From assembly GCA_014885115.2 (NCBI GenBank), contig WKLE02001996.1:26312-77515 (forward strand): 51,204 nucleotides of DNA, in the 5' to 3' direction. Positions 43,545 through 51,204 of this stretch are shown one piece after another (position 1 is the first letter of the stretch; the number at the start of each line of letters is the position of its first letter). A model generated the notes under the pieces. The model had not been told where the DNA came from and made no database searches. It saw only the letters and a program-made list of their open reading frames with translations. This stretch comes from Asterionellopsis glacialis (lineage: Eukaryota; Bacillariophyta; Plagiogrammaphyceae; Rhaphoneidales; Asterionellopsidaceae). The translations under genes and the position numbers were made by a program.

Positions 43545-45616
43545 TCTAACTTTATCTGCAGAATAAGTGAAATATACTTAAGGGCAGAGTACCAAAACAA
43601 AAGTAATATCCAAGAAGAATGATTTTTTGATGGCAGGTTGTAATATTGGAGATTGTTTTTTTTATTTCAGAGGGCCCATGTCAGTTCACTCCAGTGTATC
43701 AAGATCAAACTTTCATATCAGAAGATATCACTGTTGAGTGGACAAACCAACAAGATGATAGCAATGGAAAATGGTGATGTCAGCCAATACTAGTAGCCTT
43801 CTGTAGCATACTTGAAGTCAGAAACTGGTAAAATACAGTACCAGCAATCTTCCTTGGATGACAACAAAATGCCTATCAGGAATTTGAAGCATACTGGATC
43901 CAGCAACCAATCCTTGTTGTGCTCTCTTGGCAGCCTATTCCCTCACCATGTTGGTGTTTTTTTGTGTAACTGGCAACGCAGGTCCAACTCCAGATGACTG
44001 TTGCATTTTCACTATCATTGAAGGGGTCCAAATTCATAACAAAATGTGATTTTGGGCCCTGTGTAGCCTGGTACAATTTTGACAGCTGCATGCATTGGAG
44101 GCAACTTGAACTCCTATAATTTGCTTCTCTTGCCAAACAAGGATGTGGACAGTGGAAATGACTATTATTTGCCATAATGGATTGTCCTATACATCATGAT
44201 TGGGGGTGTATATAAATCTCTACAATAGCTTCCTACTTAGAAACTGATTTGCTACAAAAGGTAAAAAGATGACATTACTATGCAACAAAAGTGCTACACT
44301 AGTAGAAAATTCAACATAAATTGATGTCCTTGGGTCCCAATTTTCAGGAACTATTGTTTTTCCAGGACAGGGTGGGTGCATGGTACTCTGAAACCTCAGT
44401 ACTGTACCTGTTAGGACTTTTGCAACCACCATTTGCATTTGCCACAATCCCACAGGGCTTTTGTGGGCCAAAAAGCCTAGAACTAATCACCACCCAGAAC
44501 TCATCCTTGAATGTTAAACTAGGTGACATCTTTTTTTGGAAAGACAACAATCATGATGATAAATCACCCAAAAACACAACAATAAACCTTTTTAATGTCC
44601 AATACTGAGATAACACCATTCAAATTGCAACCTAAATATTGATTGCATGCAGCAGTGATATCAGCCTTAGAACATATGAATGATTATTGATTAAATTTGG
44701 TCATTCTTTTTGTGAGTATTGCTCCAACAACAAAACAATACTTCACCATACATTTGAAGCCCAAAGTCTCACTTTTTTGTATTTTTTAGACATGGATGTT
44801 CCATTTTAGGTGCATTTGATGCATTAGGTGGTTATTTGGTTGATTGTGGTGTGTTGTGAATGAATTTTTTTGATATTTTGTCAATTATTTATTAATATAA
44901 GATTACATTGTTTGAAACAAAATTGCTGGGTGATCCTGTAAAACATGACTGCTCAAGCTAGCCAAATTTGGTTTACTTTGTAATCTATGAGGCATTTTGT
45001 TTGAGACTAGCTATGCATATCAGCCAAATGAATGAGAAAAATAACAGATTTTTGTTTGCAGGAGGATGCCCAGCAGTGTTGACAGTGGCAATACCAAGTA
45101 TGAGACCAACAGCATGGGATTGTTTTTATTCTTGGTGTGTGCTGACTCTGTGTATTTCTAACAATGCTATTTGCCAGATCTTGAGATATCAGATTGAGTT
45201 CAAAATAGTTCATTGAACTGTGCTATTCTGGCAATTTTGACTGCTGGATGAAACAATGATACAAGTAGTACTACCTTTGGGACCTATTCCTAGAGTCCTA
45301 GTCCTAGCCTAGTGGAGGAGAGATATGATTTGTGACATGCCCGTCAGCCCGGCCAAGCTACTCCTAACCCAATCTGGTTTATTTCACTCCTTGGAAATAT
45401 GCAAAAACAAACTAACCAAAAACGACAAAAACAAAATATTGGAACTACAGTACTTGTGAAGAGAATAGACGACAATATCATAAAAAACACCACCACAGCA
45501 GGAGTGTAATTTTGTTCTCACGGAGACCAAAGTCCAACGACCTAAAACCGTAGAGGGATAGAGTCACTGCGTTGTGAAATACAAAAGGAGAAATATAGAA
45601 AGCAAACCTTTAAGAA
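43545..45616. other. Intergenic / end of mobile-element block
   Basis: No supported gene. Antiparallel open frames at 43876-44608 lack recognisable motifs. A repeat shared with the 37.3-kb region lies at 44335-44365. CCTAG-rich sequence at 45280-45320 resembles words at both sides of the block and may mark its right limit. The final ~200 bp hold the YOS1 promoter and 5' UTR. Confidence 0.45.
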
Positions 45617-46006
45617 ATGGGTTTCTCGTTGTGGAATATCTTCAAGGTAAGAACGAACGGACTGCTGCAGGACCGGGCTTAGCCAATGCTTTTCTCAGGT
45701 TTTGATTTGTTGATTGATTCTTCCGTGCACTTCATCAAACTAACTTATATCACTTGGTAAACGTCTTCTGTTCATGCCATTTAGGCTGGTTTACTAATGA
45801 CAAATGCTATAATGATTTTACATCGACGACGATTTTTAGCCAAATATGGATTAGATCATGTTGATAATATGGGTTGTGATCCAGCTCAAAAACCATTGCA
45901 AGTACAAGCGATTGGTTTGTTACAAGCTGTTGCATATCTAAAGGTTCCTGTCATTGCTGCAAATGCAGTGACAATTGTTTTTGAAATGATTTTGGGAGGA
46001 ACATAA
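45617..46006 (+). CDS. YOS1: Yos1/IER3IP1-like ER-Golgi transport protein (two exons)
   Basis: Exon 1 is 45617-45646 (MGFSLWNIFK) and exon 2 is 45785-46006, giving 83 aa. The 138-bp intron starts GTAAGA and ends TTAG, and splicing is in phase 0 (NIFK|AGLLMTNAI). Length, order and motifs fit the Yos1/IER3IP1 family (80-85 aa): an N-terminal membrane helix (about 5-22, with LLxxNAIxxLHxxRFL, here LLMTNAIMILHRRRFL), a short loop with G and P, and a second helix (about 64-81, VPVIAANAVTIVFEMIL). In yeast Yos1 works with Yip1 and Yif1 in COPII vesicle traffic between ER and Golgi. It is tail-to-tail with the Golgi glycan enzyme at 46418-50620, about 410 bp apart. The short first exon explains why the gene is easily missed. 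Confidence 0.92.
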
Positions 46007-46417
46007 CAGAAAAATGAAGCCGGAAACCATTTTCAAAGTATTTGGAGTTTTTGATGGACTTTTTGGTACAAGTGTAAAGGAATTGGAATGATGATGAGCA
46101 TTGATTATGGCAATGCTGTTGTCAGCCGATAAAAGTAACAAACAAAAGAATTGACTCTCCTTTTGCACTTGGATGGGATGATTTTTTTGGGCTGCTAGAA
46201 TTGAGAGTTTATTCTAGTCTAGTCTCTAGAACAGGAAACTAAAGTTTAGATTTGGAAATTGAAACTCTAGAACTATTTTTATTATTTATTGGATTTGATT
46301 CGACAACTTTGAAAAACTGTTTTGCTTGGCTTAATACAGCCTATCAAATGCAAGATTTGGTCAATACAGTTACGCTTGTTGTTACACAAAGGATGCCTTC
46401 TTAAGTCCTTGCCCTTT
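46007..46417. other. Short gap between tail-to-tail genes
   Basis: Shared 3' flank of the YOS1-like gene and the mannosidase-GlcNAc-transferase gene. AT-rich, with no gene; a repeated tctagtctagtctctaga word near 46212-46230 is the only structure seen. Confidence 0.6.
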
Positions 46418-49400
46418 TTATAACCAGGACTTGCTGCTTTTTCCTAAAACCTTTAAACAGTGTTCTTGGTCTTGTGGGTGACCCCAACCACCAAATCCTT
46501 TTGCAATGTTCCAAAAATCTCCGGTATATCTGTATATTTTTTTATTGAAAATTTTTTTCCCGTGGAAGGGGTTTGCTTCCGTGGGATTTTCACTAAAGGG
46601 TATCCAAAAGCCAGCACCATGATCATGCATACCACCCTCCGTTCCAATATGGACTGTTTGAGCCTCGCTAGGCTGTAAGACTCGACCCGGTAAAAGCTTT
46701 TTATCCATCATATGAACAACAGACCAATCCCAATTATAATCATCAAATTTACAAAATTCATCAGCATTGGCAATGAATTTTTGATAGATTGGACGTGTCA
46801 ATACCATTGGACCACTTGAAAAATGGGCAGGATACCATCCTTCCTTATCAAACAAACCAAAGTTTGGATTTTCCGTACCACCACGTGTAGGGTCCATCCC
46901 AACACCAAATAATTCATGTCCCTTTTTAGCCAACTTTCGTAAAAGATACAAACCTGTCCATACAGTTTCGTAGACGGTTGGTGCTACGATGTAATCTTCT
47001 TCCATAAATAAAAATCCATCTGCATCCTTCACTTCATTCAAATCTGTAAACACGGTCTTGATCATCCATGCAAAGTGATGTTTGGCACATGTGACTTGAT
47101 ATTCACGAGGATTCCCGTACTTGTCACCACCATAATTCTTGTTCAAAGACTCATCGTTCCCCGGAAAGGTATCAGGATGATCATAACAAGAATACGGATG
47201 GACCAATACGATCAACTTTGGAAATTCAGTCTTGAGGCTTTCGACATATTTTTTCATTTCAGGAACACTCCCATCTATAGAAACAATTAAAGGTGTTGTA
47301 TCTCGATCAAAGTCGCTGTAAATCAATGTATGCATTGCTTTTTTAAAATAGTCAACACGTTTGTAAACCATATAAACGAACGGTACCAATGGTTTCGGTC
47401 CAACCTCCTTTTCAATTTCAGAATCAGCTCTTCGAGAAACTACAACTCTTTGAGATTGTTGTAAGGTAGTGGATGCCATATCTTCTTGTCTCTTGTTATT
47501 GGTGCTAACGGAATCATCCAGCTTAACTTCACCAAAATCACCAGGTAAAATATCATATTCACCTTCATTCAACCCTGCTTCATCTTCTTTTCTTACCCTT
47601 GTCTGCTGCTGCTGCTGCTTGGATTCATCTTCCCACCCTGTGACACGAAACATTTCTAATGGGTGATTTAATTCTTCCCACATGTCTTTACAAAGTTGTG
47701 TAATACGAAATTCTTCTAGAAATAAATCTTGATTTTTCCCCTTTTTCTTATCAGACTGTGTTGCTGATAATGGACTTGGTTCTAATAAAAGTCGTAACCT
47801 CGTTCGTGTGGGGACATTATCTTGTACACCCTGACCTAAACCTCGATTATCGTCTTGTGACAAACGTCGATCTAACCAAATATCAATGGATCCCTTTTCT
47901 AGAGATGCTGTACCCTGTGCATGTTCACTCAACACAGTCATTCGTGTATTGTAATCTTCGACCGACGCCAATGTAGGCATAGGGAATACTTGACTTTGAA
48001 TAGGCATATCTTGTCGAAATTTATGTGTGTCGAAATTAAATCCATTCAAATCTGTATGGAAGACACCATCATTAGCAATATTATCACTTGTAAATCGTAC
48101 AATCCATTCATGATTGTTCATTTGAAGATTAGTTTCAAAAATAAAATCAACAACCACAGTTGCTTCTCCTCCTTTACCAATTGTCATTCGTTCAACAATT
48201 CGTCGTTTCCAATAGGGTGTAGATACGATATATCCATTCTCTTCAATCACAACCTGCTCCTCTACGATAGGATAAGGTTCTAATGTACCAGGGAAGAACA
48301 AGTAGGCACCACCTTTTCTCACTTTCCATACCATCCATTCTTCTTTGATAGGATAGGTCATAAGACCTGTTTGCGAATCAAATTTTAATTTTGAATGTGG
48401 TAACGGTTTAGATACTTCACATGGAAGTTTAGCACGTGTTGCGCGTTGAGGTGAAACTTCTACGTTACCACACCACTGTCTACGTTGCAATGGATTGTAC
48501 ACTACAACATCCATAGCCTTCCCTTCATCACCTTCAATCATACATTTATTAAAAGTCAAATCTCTTGGTTTGTTTGCTTTCCAACATGGTTCAAATTCTA
48601 TGGTTGGTTTCTTGCTTTCTCCTCCTGGTACTACTTCTTTTTCATTTCCTCCACCAAATGCATGTTGTGTACAATTGCCATAATCATGTTGTAATTTAGT
48701 ACTCATCCATTGTTGTGTATCATGTATAGCATCATACATACGTTGTGCATAATCATCTACAACATGATTCTTAGCTGTACCAGTCACACCATCATGATGT
48801 TGAAACAAACTTAGGGATCGTCGTGATTGTTGCATTTCTTCCTTTGTTGCCCCCATGGATGTAGCTGCAAATAATGATCGTTCTAACGATCTATCCAAGG
48901 CCTTATCGAAGACACGTGATGTAAAGTAACCACTCCAATAATCTTGTTCGCGATCACTATAGGTGAAGAAGCTACCCTTAAGTAATGGTGGATCAAATGT
49001 TTCTTGTACAGATTCAAAGTATTGACTGAGTGTACCAAATTGTATTTTCACACCATTTACATTTTGATTGATATAATCAAAGATTTTTTGATAATTGGTG
49101 AACTGCGCTTCCGCTTCTTCTTTCGATTGATATCTAAAGTCATCACCCAGCGGTATCAAAACACTATTCCCACGATATAATGATGCCTTTTTCAAATATT
49201 GATCCAAGAGATGCAAGGATCGTTCTTCCACATTACGTTTGGTTATAGGTTGGGGATGCTTCCCCCATGGACACCTTTCGCCATTGGTGGTATGTATACC
49301 ATTTTGTCGTGCAAAGTCATATTCACAACATACACTTGGATCTGGACCACACGTATGTGGTACATCATAGGAATAAAATGGCATGACATGTGTAAAGATA

Positions 49401-50620
49401 TCATATTCACCCACTGCCGATGTATCCCAGGTCTGACGCCATATAAATTCTAAATGTTGATGTTGAGCCAATTCCTTCTTAATGGCATAATGCACACGTT
49501 GAATCAACATGGCTTGGAACTTGTATTTCTTTAACAGGTATGCCATGGTGGGTGAGTATCCAAATGGATCTATAGCCCATCCATACTTGGGTACATATTG
49601 ATCTCCAAATGTTTGACGTATCCAATCATGTCCTTCTTGTAATTGTATTTCCATGGCATATAATTCTGTATTGGCTTCATCTGGTTGTACCCACCCACCA
49701 GTGACAAATTCTAATTGTTTCGTTTCTAATAATTTTCGTGTACGTTCTTGCTTGGCGGGTGTTTGTTCTTTCCACCACCATTCAAAGTAAGATATTTCAG
49801 CCCATATAAAGGTACGTTTTGGATCTTGTTCCAAGGCATCCGTAACAGTTGTTAAAATTTGTTTTGTTTGGCTTTGAAAATAATCATCAAATGTTTTAAT
49901 CCAACCAGGATCGCAATGTGAATGTGGTATGACATAAATATGTTGTATCGGTTCTTCTTGTGTCGTACCAATTTGTTTAGGTTGTACATCCCACCCCTGT
50001 TTCCATACACCACCATCTTTATCATCAAATGGCAATTCTTGATTCAAGACTTTCATATCAATAGTTACATTCGAATGACGCTGTGCCTTTGGATGTATAT
50101 GCTCAATCGTATCGACAAAACGTTTCGATTTCATCCATTGGCGTTTAAATGGATTGCGATTCTGTTCTTGTTGACGTACTTCCAAAGGTATTTTTCCTCC
50201 TCCTCCTCCTCCTTCTTTACCGCGCCGTAACATGGGTGACATATCCATTGGTGGATCCACCATTCGTTTCAATCGTTCTGCCTTTGCATTCTCCTCCTGG
50301 CGTTGTTGATGAAGGCGTTGATGATGATTGTGACGCATCATCATCATTTTCATTGGATTTGTCACATACTTTGTATCGTGATTGATTTCAACATTATAAT
50401 CATCGTCTGCACCATCCAAAAGACCTGAAAAATGAGTTAAGTACAATGGTAATAATAACCATACAAGAATACCTAAAGGTATCAAATACATGACGAGTTT
50501 GTTTGTTTGTACATTCTTTGATAGAAGCAAGAAGGGTGACATTCTCTTTGGAACTTGACGTCCTTGTCTTTGCTTCCGTAAAGATGAGGATGATTCTCGA
50601 CTCGATGAAACAAGTGTCAT
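46418..50620 (-). CDS. Golgi alpha-mannosidase II (GH38) fused to GlcNAc-transferase II-like domain (GT16)
   Basis: A single 1400-aa open frame without introns. Residues 1-40 are a basic cytosolic tail; 41-64 (LVMYLIPLGILVWLLLPLYL) a type II signal anchor; about 65-220 a stem. Residues 225-990 are GH38: HSHCDPGW (233-240; zinc ligands His235 and Asp237), WAIDPFGYS (348-356; nucleophile Asp351), IPLGDDFRY (489-497), FQHHDGVTGTAK (606-617; zinc ligand His609) and DRRLSQDDNRGLGQGV (917-932). A Gln/charged linker (about 1000-1075) leads to a glycosyltransferase: FMEEDYIVAP (1205-1214, metal-binding EED), LTRPIYQKF (1274-1282), CKFDDYNWDWS (1290-1300) and HIGTEGGMHDH (1324-1334). These match MGAT2/GnT II rather than GnT I, which has EDD and DWDDW. 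Man II removes two mannoses and GnT II then adds GlcNAc to the alpha-1,6 arm, so two successive steps sit on one chain. All key residues seem intact. Confidence 0.93.
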   Translation of the reverse strand: MTLVSSSRESSSSLRKQRQGRQVPKRMSPFLLLSKNVQTNKLVMYLIPLGILVWLLLPLYLTHFSGLLDGADDDYNVEINHDTKYVTNPMKMMMMRHNHHQRLHQQRQEENAKAERLKRMVDPPMDMSPMLRRGKEGGGGGGKIPLEVRQQEQNRNPFKRQWMKSKRFVDTIEHIHPKAQRHSNVTIDMKVLNQELPFDDKDGGVWKQGWDVQPKQIGTTQEEPIQHIYVIPHSHCDPGWIKTFDDYFQSQTKQILTTVTDALEQDPKRTFIWAEISYFEWWWKEQTPAKQERTRKLLETKQLEFVTGGWVQPDEANTELYAMEIQLQEGHDWIRQTFGDQYVPKYGWAIDPFGYSPTMAYLLKKYKFQAMLIQRVHYAIKKELAQHQHLEFIWRQTWDTSAVGEYDIFTHVMPFYSYDVPHTCGPDPSVCCEYDFARQNGIHTTNGERCPWGKHPQPITKRNVEERSLHLLDQYLKKASLYRGNSVLIPLGDDFRYQSKEEAEAQFTNYQKIFDYINQNVNGVKIQFGTLSQYFESVQETFDPPLLKGSFFTYSDREQDYWSGYFTSRVFDKALDRSLERSLFAATSMGATKEEMQQSRRSLSLFQHHDGVTGTAKNHVVDDYAQRMYDAIHDTQQWMSTKLQHDYGNCTQHAFGGGNEKEVVPGGESKKPTIEFEPCWKANKPRDLTFNKCMIEGDEGKAMDVVVYNPLQRRQWCGNVEVSPQRATRAKLPCEVSKPLPHSKLKFDSQTGLMTYPIKEEWMVWKVRKGGAYLFFPGTLEPYPIVEEQVVIEENGYIVSTPYWKRRIVERMTIGKGGEATVVVDFIFETNLQMNNHEWIVRFTSDNIANDGVFHTDLNGFNFDTHKFRQDMPIQSQVFPMPTLASVEDYNTRMTVLSEHAQGTASLEKGSIDIWLDRRLSQDDNRGLGQGVQDNVPTRTRLRLLLEPSPLSATQSDKKKGKNQDLFLEEFRITQLCKDMWEELNHPLEMFRVTGWEDESKQQQQQTRVRKEDEAGLNEGEYDILPGDFGEVKLDDSVSTNNKRQEDMASTTLQQSQRVVVSRRADSEIEKEVGPKPLVPFVYMVYKRVDYFKKAMHTLIYSDFDRDTTPLIVSIDGSVPEMKKYVESLKTEFPKLIVLVHPYSCYDHPDTFPGNDESLNKNYGGDKYGNPREYQVTCAKHHFAWMIKTVFTDLNEVKDADGFLFMEEDYIVAPTVYETVWTGLYLLRKLAKKGHELFGVGMDPTRGGTENPNFGLFDKEGWYPAHFSSGPMVLTRPIYQKFIANADEFCKFDDYNWDWSVVHMMDKKLLPGRVLQPSEAQTVHIGTEGGMHDHGAGFWIPFSENPTEANPFHGKKIFNKKIYRYTGDFWNIAKGFGGWGHPQDQEHCLKVLGKSSKSWL

Positions 50621-51204
50621 TTTACTTTTTTTTTTTTTTTAAATTCTATATAGTTTTGTGTTGAGAGTATTTTTGGTTTGCAAAATGATATTTAAAAATA
50701 TAAATGATTTTCTACTCCTCAAACTATCTTGATGCGAGAGAGCGCTTTATTCTGTGTTTTTGTCCTCCGCTTTAGTTGTCTTTGTAGAGAAATAAGAAAC
50801 GACGAACACTTGTGCAAAAGAGAGGACCTTGGCAACAGAGCCAGTACGTAACCACTGCGCCACTTTTTCTCTTTGGTGCTCTCTTTGTTTGGTGGGAGGA
50901 ATGATACGATCACACAATCTCACGTCTACAGGAGAGTTACAGTACGCAAGGAAAGGTTGCGGTCGATCTCGATCGACGATGAGATTTGCCTGTTCTACAA
51001 ATGACGGGTTTACTATCCCTGTAAATACGAGCTCTCGGGGAAAGTCCGGTACTCCTACGTAGGAAAATAACGGATATTTACCCGACCTTCCAGGAAATTG
51101 GTGTGGACATCGAAACATTATATATTCTTCCACTAAAACAAAAAAGAAAGGGTGCAACGGTTGGCAAAAAACGAACAACAGTCTAAGGATGGAGTTAGTC
51201 TACT
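50621..51204. other. Upstream region of the fusion gene
   Basis: A run of 15 T on the plus strand (50626-50640) gives an A15 tract six bases before the ATG of the minus-strand fusion gene, probably in its 5' UTR. A minus frame at 50747-51178 (143 aa) has no recognisable motif and I do not call it a gene. The window ends here. Confidence 0.5.

Noticed and set aside
43876..44608. Antiparallel open frames
   Set aside because: Both strands are open by chance in a decayed repeat area, with no motif on either.
50747..51178. 143-aa minus-strand frame upstream of the fusion gene
   Set aside because: No recognisable motif, and it overlaps a likely promoter region. Not enough to call a gene.
1..51204. 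tRNA, rRNA and CRISPR arrays
   Set aside because: I looked for tRNA T-loop words, rRNA-like conserved blocks and regularly spaced repeats and saw none that hold up.

Overview
This is a nuclear genome window from a eukaryotic microalga, most likely a diatom. The evidence is AT-rich DNA (by eye), short GT...AG introns (92-159 bp), long intergenic stretches, a secreted Gly/Asn-rich leucine-rich-repeat protein with a Cys-rich tail, a Ser/Pro/Thr plus Cys-rich secreted modular protein, a piggyBac-type transposon, and Golgi N-glycan enzymes. Species cannot be fixed from sequence alone.

Layout. Positions 1-2830 are mostly non-coding and hold a MITE-like element with perfect 25-bp inverted ends (553-870) and one small secreted ORF. 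Positions 2831-28584 carry four low-complexity, apparently soluble proteins (872, 395, 404 and 243 aa). All four end in Ala-Ala. Three share a short 'acidic..F/W.xL..xL' motif, and several carry Arg-Arg-x-Ser sites. Between them lie an LRR protein in three exons (14498-16747), a broken gene with a bacterial-type deoxyribosyltransferase/TIR-like fold (17458-18540, minus) and a sphingomyelin-synthase-like PAP2 enzyme (19596-20798). A three-exon gene (29666-33139, minus) encodes a PQQ-type sugar dehydrogenase propeller followed by PKD-like and bulb-lectin domains, a Cys-rich module and a membrane tail.

Positions 33.84-45.3 kb are a graveyard of mobile elements: a piggyBac-like copy with degenerate ~55-bp inverted ends (33.89-37.22 kb), other decayed TE genes, a DDE transposase remnant with a DNAGGHG motif, and several small inverted and direct repeats. 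At 45617-46006 is a two-exon YOS1/IER3IP1 gene for ER-Golgi transport. At 46418-50620 (minus) is the main result: one uninterrupted 1400-aa type II membrane protein that joins a Golgi alpha-mannosidase II (GH38) to an N-acetylglucosaminyltransferase II-like domain (GT16). These are two consecutive steps of complex N-glycan synthesis on one chain.

The non-coding DNA left of 33.86 kb is strikingly rich in the 9-mer TACC(A/T)GGTA, often in overlapping or palindromic pairs. I saw none of it in the transposon block or to its right.
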